A DNA stretch of 64,000 nucleotides, taken from positions 13,020,001-13,084,000 of the forward strand of contig OX344753.2 of the NCBI GenBank assembly GCA_947034885.2, written 5' to 3'. How positions within the stretch are numbered: position 1 is the first letter of the stretch; each line of letters begins with the position of its first letter. Origin of the DNA: Thuidium tamariscinum. Lineage: Eukaryota > Streptophyta > Bryopsida > Hypnales > Thuidiaceae. A program made the translations under genes and the position numbers. This document shows positions 52,311-64,000 of the stretch, piece after piece. The notes beneath the pieces were generated by a model. That model made no database searches. It was not told the DNA's origin and saw only the letters and a list, made by a program, of their open reading frames with translations.

Positions 52311-52760
52311 TCAGTCCAAAAGATCCCAGGACACAAAGGACAAGCGCAGCTGCCTCTTGGACCCGAGCTCCATCAGCTCGGAGACCTCCTCTTCCGTCTC
52401 GCATGCCTCCCAGGACGACGTCAGGTGCAATCGCGTCTGACGGGAGTCCGGCAGAATATCGCAGTACACATCCCACTCGCTCTCCGCCATGTCCTCTGTC
52501 TTCGTTGCCGCTGCCTTCTCACGACTCTGGTGGGTATCTTCACTGCCCTGCGACGTCGACGTCAGCTGCTGTTCTCGTTTTGCTGAGCTTTCAAGATTTC
52601 TCACTTCAGCAGCAATTTCTACGCTTGTCGATGCCGGGTTCCTGCAGCTAATTCTGAGTGAAGCTCTGTTAATTCCCCTGCGATTTTGGTTCCCCTGCGA
52701 GATCAACCGATCGCCTCTGAGTTGCAGCAGCGTCGTGGTGAAGGGCAAGAGAGCGCCCAT
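52311..52760 (-). CDS. Hypothetical 149-residue protein, possible transit peptide
   Basis: A single-exon frame on the minus strand starts in a strong context, GCCACCATGGGC. Codon use is balanced and relatively GC-rich (many GAG, AAG, CTG, TCG), unlike the AT-rich chance frames nearby. Residues 1-50 are rich in Arg, Ser, Thr and Leu and poor in acidic residues (starting MGALLPFTTTLLQLRG), as in an organellar transit peptide. Residues 51-95 are polar and probably disordered. Residues 96-149 form an acidic block containing SEWDVYCDILPD, LTSSWEACETEEEV, and the end RLSFVSWDLLD. No family was recognised. An overlapping 157-codon frame on the plus strand lacks these signs. A downstream intron adding more exons cannot be excluded. 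Confidence 0.55.
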   Translation of the reverse strand: MGALLPFTTTLLQLRGDRLISQGNQNRRGINRASLRISCRNPASTSVEIAAEVRNLESSAKREQQLTSTSQGSEDTHQSREKAAATKTEDMAESEWDVYCDILPDSRQTRLHLTSSWEACETEEEVSELMELGSKRQLRLSFVSWDLLD

Positions 52761-54651
52761 GGTGGCAGTAGCTATTAATCCTGCGTTGTTTTACAATTGG
52801 ATTCGCAACTAGATGATTGAAGAGTATCCAGAAGAGAGCGCAAGCGTGAGTGATAAGCTTCGTAAGCTTTTGCGTAAGGTTCTTCGCAGCTCCTTCCACA
52901 GCTGGATACAAAATAAGCACAACTAACCGTTAAATAATGCTATAACTGATGACTGTCAAGACGAGCGGAGGATCGAAAAGTACAATCCGGAGATCGATGT
53001 CTACACGCCTTAGTCTGGTTCTTTTTGTAAGCAAGGGCATCGCAAGACTCCTAATTCGTCCTCGATCGACCTTCCATCTAGGGTACAAATTAAGCAAAAT
53101 TAATGGCGTGACTTTTCTAAAAAATCTACGGCACCGTGATAACTCTCTCTCGGAAATTGCAAAACAAAAATGTACAACAGAAAAAAAAATACTCACAACC
53201 CAAACAGAAGTCGACTCTCCACTTTTTATTGCTAATGCCGCAAGTCTAATTAAGCCGACTGACGAGACGCACCAGGGAATAACAAAATCTACTACGAATC
53301 AGCGCGTTTTCTTTCTACAAGCGAGGTCGATCATAAGTAATCCCAAGACTCCTATCAATTGATCCTTCAATTAATCAACCCTCGATCTCTGACTCCACTC
53401 TTTCAACGACGGTACACATTCACGCAAATGGGTTGGTACTCGGAAAACGGCTGCAATCAAGAACTCCAGAGTAAAACACGGCTGACGATTCCAGCGCCAG
53501 ATCGTGGCAGGTCGATCCAAGAAACGTGCAGCGCTGAAAATGCGGGTTAGGAAACTGAAATTGCGCAAAGAAAGAAAAAATGTTTTTACCCTCCCCGAAA
53601 CCCCTACCATGCATGAATGAATTCTCGTAATGCGAATCGAATCGAAAGTATGTACCTTGCCAAGTGAGAAAACCTAAAATTCTGCAATCACGAAGCTCGC
53701 TCGATATGATCGCTTCCTGTGAGGTCGTTCTGAAACCTCATTGCACACACTCGGGATGCAATTGTACGTGTTTGTTGCTCTTAGAGGTAAACTTCACAGA
53801 TTGCTTCCAATCCCGCTTGCACTTACTCGCGAAATGACCAGCAGCTACTCCAATTCCTCCATGAACGAAACGAATGCAATCAACGACGGAAATGCAAATG
53901 CTATCAAGAATCCCCAGGAGATATGGAACTGCGCAATGCGCCGGCGCCGACGTACGCCGACGACGACTCTCACTCGCAATTTGCGCACAAGCGCAGAGAA
54001 CTGAATCCTGCGGCCCCTAGCTGGTCGAAACCAGAATTTTTCATTCATTTGTTGGCTCTGTGCTTTGGACAGAGACTATGGCATGGACTCTCTGGCTTCC
54101 TGAGTCGGAGATTTTAAATCCTATATTCAACCACATTCACATTGCACAACTAGGTTAAGGTTTGGTTGGAGGAGACAAAATTTCAGTCACACCATCCTCG
54201 CTTACTTTTGGGGAGCAAAAGAAAGAAAATTCATTGGAAGGTAGAGAAAGGTGTCACAGTGCATGTGCTTGTGAGTTGTGACTCCTTAAAGTTTATTCAT
54301 TTAATGTGCCAAGGATGCATAAGAAGAGAATATAAAGAACTCTGTAGACTTCTAAGGAGATCTAACAAAACATTTGGCCACCTAGTAGTATAAAGAATGC
54401 ACAATTACTTATTTGGATGCAATGAGGTGTAGATACTTTACGCAATAAGGTGCTTTGCAGGACCACAAGACCACATGTAACAAGTCCAGTAAGGAATCAA
54501 TGAAGACAAAAAGGAGTGAAAAAACTCTAAAAGATGGATCTACTATCATTGACTTAAACTTCTTAATGTTCTTTTTATGTACTCCCATTTTATAATTGTT
54601 TATCGATGAAAATTTTTATAATTATTTTTCAAAGATGAAATCACAGGCCTT
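52761..54651. other. GC-enriched region upstream of the hypothetical gene
   Basis: 52761-54120 is less AT-rich than most spacer DNA and non-repetitive, consistent with promoter, leader or an unrecognised gene. Several 60-137 codon frames occur on both strands. None has a recognisable motif or a splice-joined partner. Confidence 0.35.
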
Positions 54652-54871
54652 CATTAGGGGAGATTTGAGTCCTCTGGAAGACTACGAGTTCTGATAGTCT
54701 AAGAATGTAGAAACTGTTGTGGGAACATAGAATGGCAAGAATCCTATGTGGTCAAGAAAGTGCTACATCATTCATTTCTTTTTAAATTGGATTTTTTTAC
54801 ACATTTCATGACCCTCCAAAAAAAAATTGATCCCCAAAAGGCCCTCTAGCAGCCTCAAATCCCCCCTTATG
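54652..54871. mobile_element. Inverted-repeat element, second copy of the 30145 family
   Basis: CATTAGGGGAGATTTGAG on the left is mirrored by CTCAAATCCCCCCTTATG on the right, 220 bp apart. The internal series 'agactacgagttc', 'gtgggaa', 'gtggtcaagaaagtgctacatca' parallels 'agactgtgagttc...gtggtcgagagtgtgctatgtcac' of 30145-30422. Confidence 0.6.
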
Positions 54872-56539
54872 CTTCAATCCCTGATGACTAGAGGGTGTTA
54901 TAGAAGAGGAAAAGTTGAAAGTATCAATTTTCAATGCATTGTCCAAAATCCAAAATTAAATTATTTTTTGAATTCTAACCATTCAAAAGTGTATTGAATA
55001 AGGCAATGTATGGATTCCATTTGACCACATGGATTGAAAGGTAATAATGTTTGAAGTAGAAAAAAGAAACTTTTTAATTCCTATAAAACATAGTTTATAG
55101 ACTTGGACCCTTATTGACTGAATATTTTTGTTCTATACAAAAACAAGAAATATCACCATTCATAAATGTATGATGTTAGATTTTCTTATACAAAATTTAA
55201 GATGCAACTTAGATGTCTTACTTCCTCTAAATCACCCTAAAATTCAAAGACGTCAAGTGAATTTGTAATACACTAGTCATTCTTTGATGATTTCTTATGC
55301 AACAAAGAAATTTCTTAAATTTGAAATCCAAAACATGAAAAGTAAGAAACAAATATTTGAAATATGTCAAAAATTTCAAGAACTTTGACTTCACAAATTG
55401 TAAGATAATAAGGCTTCAAGTAAGAAGTAAATGTTTTTTTAAGAAAATGCTACAACATAGCTAACAAAGTTTGAGTACTATTAGAATGTAATTCAAAAAT
55501 TAATATTTGGTTTGGAGGGGATAGTTGTATGTCATATGTTATTAGTTGTACATGTGGCAAATTTCAAAAGTCAACAAGGGTTTTTGCAAAAGATGCGTAA
55601 ATCATCAAGGTTGAAAAAAGTTCAAGGAAGCATAAATTTTGATCTGTATATCCAATCAGAAAACAAATATTACCATTAAAAGCGTACATGTTCACACCTT
55701 ACAATAAATTTTTAGAAAATTAGAAAGTAATCAAAATTGACTTTGTAAGAATCTATTTGGGTTTTCAGTTGTCAACCAATAGGGACTATTTTGTAAATTT
55801 TAAGATTTTTTCTTGAAAATTAACATGAATCATCAATAAAGAATTGAAAAATATTTGTACCAAATATGAAATAAACTTTGAGTTTAAATTTTTTTTAAAT
55901 GTTTTTAGGCCTAAAAATACTTCAAAGTACTTAGAGCCAAAACAAATCTAAAATCTTCATGCATACACACACATAGAGAGAGAGAGATGTATTTATGTTT
56001 ATGTACATATAAATTTATAAACAAATCCAATCATAAGATCCTTTAGTTAAATTGTTAAAGTATACCCTTCTAAAATTTCAAAATAAAAAGACTCACCAAT
56101 TACAAGATCATTATACTTGGATTTGAAAAAGGAGTATTTCCAACTCTTTCCAAATAGTTAGGTTTTGTTATTCAAACTTTTTATATAAAAGTGTGTAGAT
56201 CCTACAACTTATTACTCTCTACAATATCTTGAAGAAATGAGTTGGAAGTATATGTTAAAAGTTTCAAACAAAAAACATTTTATATTCATGCTTTAAAAAA
56301 TAGTAAGTAGGAAGGGATAGATTATGATTAAAAATATGCTTTTCTCTTATATATAAATTTTTTTAAATTAATCCCATTTTTTTTCTTTGAAAGGGGATTT
56401 GAAAGAAATCAAAGTGTCAAAGTTATCCTCTAAACAATGAAAATTACTCGAGGAGGTCACTTTCTTTTATATATTGTAAAGACATGTCTTAACCATATAT
56501 TTGTTTGGAGGCTATTTACATAGTAATTATGATTTTAAA
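54872..56539. other. AT-rich spacer, no gene
   Basis: Short (CA)n and (GA)n runs lie near 55965-55988. No supported coding region. Confidence 0.5.
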
Positions 56540-57367
56540 CCCCTAAAGGACATGGGCTTCTACAAGAACTAGCTAGATATATCATTTTATTTTAGTTGGT
56601 GCCCAAGATCAAAAGTTATGGCACAAAAATAAAAAATGGAGACTTGCAAGTAGCACAAAAAAATCACAAAAAGTCAAAATAAATTTTCAAAATTTATTTC
56701 CCTCAAATGATACATTTTATCTACATGTGAAGCTTTGAGTCGTTGTATTTGAACCAATAACAAAAAAGTTATGGACAAGCTTAGTTTTGGGGGCAATCTA
56801 AGTATCTTCTTGAAAAAATAACTTATAGAATTATTTTTCAATGCTATTTTATCATTCTTTGCAAAAAAATAATAGATAGGGTAAAGTTTGCTTGCTTGAA
56901 AAATCTTTTTGCTAGGATTATTGTGATTCAATTCCATCTTACAACTAATAACAATTTAGTATATGCTTCAATCCTAAACCTACTTCTACTTAACAACTTT
57001 TTAATGAGTGAAAATTAAGTTCTTTTTTATTGAATGTTTTTTAGATCCTCAACTTGATTCTTTACCATAAAAACATTAGAAAATCAAAATCAATAGTGCA
57101 AAAAATTTAAATTAAAAAGATTCAAAGCCAAAAAAATCTAAGTGAGAAAGGTACAAAAAAAACTTGTTTTCTTAACTTTAAATGCAAATATCTTGCAACC
57201 TATAAAGTCAAAGTTTTTGAAATTTTTTCTACTCAATCTTATACTAATTTAGAAGATCCTATAATTAGATATGCAAAAAAAAACCTTTTAATTATTTTTT
57301 CTCTTTGCAATTGAAATGATAGATATGAGTGTTTTTTGATAGGAAAATTCTCTTGGTCCTTTAGAGA
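56540..57367. mobile_element. TTAA/CCCCTAAAG family element, decayed copy
   Basis: Starts CCCCTAAAGGACATGGGC, and near 57355 has the decayed end GGTCCTTTAGAGATTA. The interior keeps family words such as 'tgaagctttgagtc.tt' and 'aaagttatgg'. The TTAA borders are no longer clean. Confidence 0.5.
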
Positions 57368-58793
57368 TTATTGGATTAAGGGACCCTTTAAGTAGAAAAA
57401 AAGTTGCTTGACTTTAATTTTAAGCACCCTATAAGAAATTATAAATGAAAATCTAGCTAACATCTTGGTACACTATAGTACTTATAAACTTTCATAATTC
57501 TATTTTGTTTGATGATGATGGATTTTAGAATGAATGTTTGACGTGAAAACATCCTAAAGACATAAAAAAATTAGAACCAATTCAAAAGCAATATGAAACA
57601 AACAATAATTGATTAACCATTTAACCCTCAACTCCCTAAGCAACCAAAATGTAGTCATGTTAATTTTTAAAGTTTTTTTTAATTATCAAAAATTATATAA
57701 ATGAAGTTGCACTTGAAGTGATCCTTTGAAGAATCAAATTGACCATCTTCATATGGGGTTAGATTTACATTTTAACCCATTGTGGTATTTCAAAAAAATC
57801 CCAAAGCATAGGTGGTTGGATGCTTGGACAAAAAAGTCAATAGGTTGGGAGGATTTGGCTAATGAAATCATAGTATATGAAAAGATAATCCTAGCTTGTA
57901 ATAAAATCAAAGGTTTGTAAATGTATTAACATTTCAAAATCTCAATTCTCCCAAAAATTTCAATATCAAATTTTTATTATCATCTAAATGTAAAGTCCAA
58001 GATAATATGAGATTGCAAATTGTCTCATTTTATCAAATATGGCCTTTAATAGTGTTTTGATCTTTGAAATGCACATCGTTGATACAACTTTAATTTATTC
58101 TTTCAATAAATTTCTTTTTTTTCACATTATATCTTTTGGACTTCCCTTTTGATCAACTATTTTCTATTACAGTTGGAAGTCTCATCACATTATTATCTAA
58201 TTAACATTTCATATTGCACTCGCTACAATATTTAATTTGAAGATGTTGGGGTGTCAAGATCATTATCTTAACTTTTATAGGCCCAAAAATGATCAAATTT
58301 GTTACTATGAACTCCCAACTTATAAACATTTCAATTTGTAAGAAGTTTCCATCTTTCTACAACATTTTACATTTTTTAAAGGCAATTCAAGTAGAAAATT
58401 TGAATAATAACTAAGTCAACAATTAAATCTTTTTTTATATCTCATTATATATTTTTTAATTGACAATCAAATTTGGTACATGCAACAATCAAAATGCATT
58501 ATAAATAAAGGATGTGTTCAAAGACACAAAACATTTATTACAAATTTAGTCAATAATACCTAAGATATTACAACAAAAGTCAATTTTCAATCATTACTTT
58601 ACTTTTATTTTTGAATATTGAACCAAAATTCTATTCAACTCAAAAGTCATCTTCACTCATAAACTTCACAATAATTATGTGTGAGTCTATTATTCTTGAT
58701 ATAAATGGTTGCAAAAAAGTGAGGTGATGATATCAAAAGCTAATCAATATCTTTACTTTTATTTTTGAATTTTAACCAAAATTATTTTTAACT
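57368..58793. other. AT-rich spacer, no gene
   Basis: No supported coding region or clear repeat. Confidence 0.5.
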
Positions 58794-58797
58794 TTAA

Positions 58798-59721
58798 CCC
58801 CTAAAGGTTTTTGACTATGTTTTCACCAAAATTGCTCCAAAACTGTCATTTTTAGGATAACTATCAAATTTTAGAAAAAAAACATTTTTAGAATAATGTA
58901 ACCGTAGGATCTTAGAGAACACTAGTTTGAGAGCATGTACAAAAAATTTCAGAAAATTCCACCATGTAGATTGTAAGATAATAGTGTTTGAAGTTACAAA
59001 AATCCCTTTTTTATCACTGCGGAAATCCGGGCAGCTGCACTTCAGAAAGCCACATTTGTATAAAAAAATATTCAAAATTGTTGTTGCTCTTTGGATTCAT
59101 TCTTCAATTCAAGTTGGCTACATGCTCAAAAAATTTCAAATCATTTCGAATTGTACAACATGTAGAAAAAAAATAGTAAGTAGAGAGAAGTAGAGAATGA
59201 TTCAAAACACTAAATGTTTAACAATTTATTTATTGAATTGAAAAATGCCAATCTCAATGGTTCAAATGTTGTAATAAACATTCTACACCCAATGTTTTTT
59301 GTTTTTTTCAAAAATATTGAAAATTGAGTAAAATAAAGGACTTCAAAGTTTATTTTAGAGTAGAGAATCCATAACTACCCGCAAACTAAAATTCTTCATA
59401 ACTCTTGACTCATTAATCCAAATGGAATGATTCAAAGATTTCCACATATATATAAATCTATAAAACCAATTTCAAATTTTGGTTTCCAAAAAAAGTGATT
59501 TTTTCTGATCTGCCCGAACTGCCCGAGTTGAGAAACAAACAACATATTATGCAATAACTTTTCAACCATGTAGTCAAAAGTCATGAAAATTGTTGGGCTT
59601 GAAAGATACTCCTTGTCCACACCTTCCATTAAATTTTGGTTCCAAAATATAGAAATCTCTAGTCACACGTACCCGCCCAAAATCGCTATGTTGCCAAAAA
59701 AGCACTTTGGTCCTTTAGGGG
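58798..59721. mobile_element. TTAA/CCCCTAAAG family element, intact ends
   Basis: A 924-bp block begins CCCCTAAAGGTTTTTGAC and ends GGTCCTTTAGGGG, with TTAA at 58794-58797 and 59722-59725. It is the same orientation as 48853-49801 and collinear with it, including 'ccgggcagctgcacttca' and 'gaattgtacaacat'. Confidence 0.8.
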
Positions 59722-59725
59722 TTAA

Positions 59726-62079
59726 AGGCATAAATCTTCAAAAATCTCACTTTTCAATGAATATAATCCAATTCAAATACACATTGTGATCTTCTCATAC
59801 GACCATTGAATGACTCATCTTTAATTTTGACACAATACCCTCACTCCTATTGAAAATAAAATTGAATAGATTAATATTTTTTTAATTCATTTTATTATAT
59901 TGGTATCAATCTTGATAGGAAAGTCTTTGAAATCTACTCCCTCTATCTCGCAAAAAACTTCTAAATCTCTTCTCTTTCAAAGATTAACTATGATTTGAAT
60001 CAAAGTGCCAAAAGTTTGGGCATTCAAGAATGAATAACCCATGTCTAAAATGTATGCAAAATTTGGAGCTTAGGGGGTGTCCTTTAGGCATCCAAAATGC
60101 AAGTTGAAAGTGAGATTTTAGACATTTTTTTATAATTGTTGCTAGCTCCATCAATTTATTGGTTTACAGGGTTTTGGCTATAATGGGATTCTAATAAGAT
60201 GTTTCCCAATCTAAATATCCAAAAATTTAAAAATTAGACCACTTTATGATCAACTTTTAATAGCTCCAAAGTAGGCACTAAAGAAGTCATTAACATTGCT
60301 ATTTTAGGAGGCATTGTACAAAAGTTGTCTCATACTACGACTTAAAACCAAGTTTGCAAGGCCAATGAAGTGTACTTACATTATTTCACTTGCCCTTTTA
60401 AGGTCATTTAGTCAAACATCTACTAAATGGTCAAAATCACAAGAAGGACCTTTTTAATGGGACAGAAAATTTGCTTGATTTGGACTCTTTTTGCGGGACA
60501 GAGGGAGTAATGCATTTAGCTATAAATATTATCCAAAGCATTAAATAGTTAAAACATATTATATTTCATTCTTCAATTGAAAAGACTAGGAATTATATTC
60601 AAACAACTTTTTTTTTCCTTCTCTAATAATATTCACACTATTTTATATCTACTTTAATTTAAAATCAAGAGATTTTTCAATTCCCTATTTTACAAAGAAC
60701 AATGTTTGAAGAATTATATCCAAACTAAAGTAGATCTAAATCATTTATCATTATTTTCCTCTAATGAATAAAATGCACCCTGTAATTTAGTTCATGTGGT
60801 TTTCTATTTTTTGCAAAATGACCTTCTTAAGCCATTTTCTTAATATTTTTCATTGTGCTTTCTTTAGTACATAACATTTACAAATAAATTTTTTTAGATT
60901 AGAGTTTTAAAGATATATTATTTTCAATGTTTTATAAATTACAAGTATTTTCTCATTAAAAAAAGTATTCCAAAGGTCATTATATTCATTGAAATAGGCC
61001 ATGTTTAGCCAAAACAATAACCTATAAATTAAAAGAAAATTGAGCATCAATTACAATTGAAATGAATTGTTTTCCTTTTTCTATAGAGATTGACTATAAT
61101 TTTAAATTATTATACAAAAATAAATTTTCTTAAAACTAGTAGAAGATATATAATTACATCTCTAAAAAATAACCTCAAAAATTTATATTCATATGTACTT
61201 TTAAATGAAGGTTGAAATAGTACGTAGTAATAAGTTTATTTGTTGAGAGTTATGAATATGTAGACTGCATTTGATGTGGAACTTTTGACAATTATGAATT
61301 TGTTATGGTAGAATTTGGAGGTGTATGTTGATTGACATTCTTCATCAAATCCTACATTTGTCAATATATGAACCTCAAGGATTTGGCCCCGATTAGTGTC
61401 CTCAAAAACCTTTTATATTTTTTTATTTACAGATATTTCTAGCCTTTTGTGGTAAATTAATTGAACCTCAAAGGCTTTCACTGGTCCTTCAAAATCTTCG
61501 AACTCCATTGGTTGAATAGACACTTTCAACTTTGATTTTTGTCTTATAAATTCAAAATCCCATAATTTTTGTCTTGGCTTCATTCCACCATTATCATCTT
61601 GGCTTCATTTGGCCATTTTTGTCATTGCTTCATTTGCCTTGGCTTCATTTCATCATTTTGATCATGGCATGAATTCTACTCATGGCTTCAAAGGCACCCT
61701 ATAGTTGCAAAGAAGACTCTATATATGTCAATACATAAATTCTAAATGTCAATTCAAAAATTTAGTAAACCACTTTTGGCCTTAAGATTATTACTAGGGC
61801 AAATTTCAAAACGAAATAAATTGGATTATTGGTGATGAAAATAAAATTTAAAATATATTCAATGAAAATAAGTAATATTATAAACAATACTTTGGTAAGA
61901 TTTTCCTTCAACTTCAAAATTTGCTAGTACAAAATGTGTTGCCTTATCAACATCTTTATCAAAATTGTATTGTCATTTTCAAGGTGTAACCTCTAAAGAT
62001 ATAGATTATTTTCCAAAATTGACAATTTAGAAAAAAATTATCAAAAAATGCTATTTAGAAGAATGTTTTTGAATTGATG
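59726..62079. other. AT-rich spacer, with a degenerate minisatellite
   Basis: 61560-61690 repeats 'cttggcttcattt' with variation about five times. The rest has no supported gene. Confidence 0.5.
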
Positions 62080-62081
62080 TA

Positions 62082-63614
62082 CAATAGGGGCCCAATCAAA
62101 GTGGTGTTTTGAGATCTGCAATGAAAATAATTTCAACTCTGCCAACTTTGATAGCCTCTTGAGAGCTCAAAAATTTATATTTTACTATGAAATATTTTTT
62201 ACAAAATCATCTATAAGTTAATAATATGCAAGCCAAATTACAAGGCCAAAATATTTACAAATAAAAAGATATTCAAAATCTAACAACATGTGTAGCAATG
62301 AAAAAAATTTCACTACTTTCAACTTTGACACCCTCCCAAGGATTGAACTTTTTTTTTTGGCATGAAATAAAATTTATGTTCATAATATGTATGAAGAATT
62401 TCAAGGCTAAAAGATTAATTTAAAAAAAGATATTCAAAATCTCCCAATATGTGTAGTTTTGAGAATTTTTTACAATTGTCAACTTTGACAACCTCTTAAG
62501 GGTTGAAAAGTTGGTTTCTACCATGAATTTTTTTTGTGAAGTCGTCTCTATGTTGATAACATGTGTTCCAAATTTCAATTTCAAATGAATTACCAAAAAA
62601 AAAGATATCTAAAATCTCCCACCATGTATAGCTCTAAGAAAAATTTGACTATGCCAACTTTGACACCCTCCAAGGGCTAAAAATTTGTGTATTTACAATG
62701 AAATTTTTTGCATGACATAATCTCCATCTTGATAATATATATTCCAAATTTCAAGTTAAAAAACTTACCCCAAAAAAGATATTCAAAATCTCCCAACATG
62801 TGTAGTTGTGAGGATGAGTTTTTGAGCCCTTAGTATAGTGTTATTTTGTAGGTCAAAGTTTGACATGGATGTAAAAACTCATCCTCACAACTACACATGT
62901 TGGGAGATTTTGAATATCTTTTTTGGGGTAAGTTTTTTAACTTGAAATTTGGAATATATATTATCAAGATGGAGATTATGTCATGCAAAAAATTTCATTG
63001 TAAATACACAAATTTTTAGCCCTTGGAGGGTGTCAAAGTTGGCATAGTCAAATTTTTCTTAGAGCTATACATGGTGGGAGATTTTAGATATCTTTTTTTT
63101 TGGTAATTCATTTGAAATTGAAATTTGGAACACATGTTATCAACATAGAGACGACTTCACAAAAAAAATTCATGGTAGAAACCAACTTTTCAACCCTTAA
63201 GAGGTTGTCAAAGTTGACAATTGTAAAAAATTCTCAAAACTACACATATTGGGAGATTTTGAATATCTTTTTTTAAATTAATCTTTTAGCCTTGAAATTC
63301 TTCATACATATTATGAACATAAATTTTATTTCATGCCAAAAAAAAAAGTTCAATCCTTGGGAGGGTGTCAAAGTTGAAAGTAGTGAAATTTTTTTCATTG
63401 CTACACATGTTGTTAGATTTTGAATATCTTTTTATTTGTAAATATTTTGGTCTTGTAATTTGGCTTGCATATTATTAATTTATAGATGATTTTGTAAAAA
63501 ATATTTCATAGTAAAATATAAATTTTTGAGCTCTCAAGAGGCTATCAAAGTTGGCAGAGTTGAAATTGTTTTCACTGCGGATTCCAAAACACCATTTTGA
63601 TTGGGCCCCCACTG
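62082..63614. mobile_element. 1.53-kb palindromic foldback element with TA flanks
   Basis: The left arm 62082-62823 and right arm 62873-63614 are both 742 bp, pair throughout with no net length difference, and enclose a 49-bp loop. The ends are CAATAGGGGCCCAATCAAA and the complement of TTTGATTGGGCCCCCACTG, so the ancestral end was about CAGTGGGGGCCCAATCAAA. TA dinucleotides at 62080-62081 and 63615-63616 flank the element. TA duplication plus CAGTGG-type ends fit a non-autonomous Tc1/mariner element. Each arm contains four diverged units of about 170-180 bp, each with 'caactttgacaccctc...' followed by 'gatattcaaaatctcccaacatgtgtag'. It has no coding capacity. Confidence 0.88.
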
Positions 63615-63616
63615 TA

Positions 63617-63915
63617 CAAATAAAAATTATAGATTTTAACTTTCTGAATTCTATTTGTATTGTTAAATCTACCAATACTATCACCAAACATATTTTTATA
63701 AATATTTTAAAAAACAATTAAGATTTTTTCTAAATTCAATTACAAGCAAAATATTATTATTATTTAATTAAAATTTGTCAAAATGTATTCGAAATGAATT
63801 TATCTTGATATAGTGATTTTTTTGAAATTTTTGTATTAATCCAACCATTAGATAGGACAATGATTTGATAAAGTATCTCCACAAATTAAAATGATTTTTT
63901 ATCCAAAAAATTATT

Positions 63916-63948
<33 letters not shown>

Positions 63949-64000
63949 AATCCGTAGTTGTCATCCAAAACTTAGATGTCAGAGTGATAAAGGTTACAAT
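63617..64000. other. AT-rich spacer with (AT)n run
   Basis: A (TA)n tract spans about 63916-63947. Nothing else was recognised. Confidence 0.7.

Noticed and set aside
52178-52651. 157-codon frame on the plus strand
   Set aside because: It overlaps the minus-strand frame 52311-52760, lacks a good start context, and has a low-complexity Pro/Ser-rich translation typical of a shadow frame.

Overview
This window looks like nuclear DNA of a plant (land plant or close streptophyte relative). It is strongly AT-rich and gene-poor. Its genes are broken by many short GT-AG introns, two of the three recognised genes have a leader intron, plant telomere-type motifs (CCCTAAA/TTTAGGG) lie in and near genes, and the intergenic DNA is full of small non-autonomous DNA transposons. 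No bacterial operon logic, organellar genes, tRNA, rRNA or CRISPR array was seen. The species cannot be named from the sequence. The exon models below were assembled by hand from splice signals and reading-frame continuity; none has been checked against transcripts.

Genes. (1) 26008-28504, plus strand: a five-exon alpha/beta-hydrolase with a complete Ser-Asp-His triad. (2) 35137-36572, minus strand: the cytosolic ribosomal protein uS10 (RPS20), three coding exons plus a leader intron that holds a telo-box. (3) 40707-45736, minus strand: a 16-exon ELAC1-type tRNase Z (tRNA 3'-end processing) with all metal ligands, a mitochondrial-type N-terminus, a 16-nt microexon, and a tandem array of near-identical 63-nt exons. 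(4) 52311-52760, minus strand: a 149-residue intronless ORF with good start context and a transit-peptide-like N-terminus, function unknown. The first three make sense as separate housekeeping or metabolic genes; nothing suggests they form a cluster.

Intergenic DNA. 1-25300 is repeat-dense and has no supported gene. It carries several short-element families: ~300-bp elements ending AAGGTAG/CTACCTT; ~400-bp elements beginning AAGGTAGAACCAC; ~225-bp elements beginning GGTGAATTGGCC; CACTA-ended elements; and elements ending AGAGCATTCC. A family bounded by TTAA-CCCCTAAAG...CTTTAGGGG-TTAA occurs at least seven times, in the 3.5-11.5 kb, 46-50 kb and 56-60 kb regions. 28505-34309 and 36810-40706 are AT-rich spacers with one hAT-like element and a faint reverse-transcriptase trace. 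51715-52140 is a degenerate short-period repeat. 62082-63614 is a 1.53-kb palindrome with 742-bp arms, a 49-bp loop, TA flanks and mariner-like ends.

The most unusual items are the tandem exon array in the tRNase Z gene, the microexon restoring its conserved loop, the TTAA-bounded (piggyBac-like) family with a foldback derivative, and the large palindrome.
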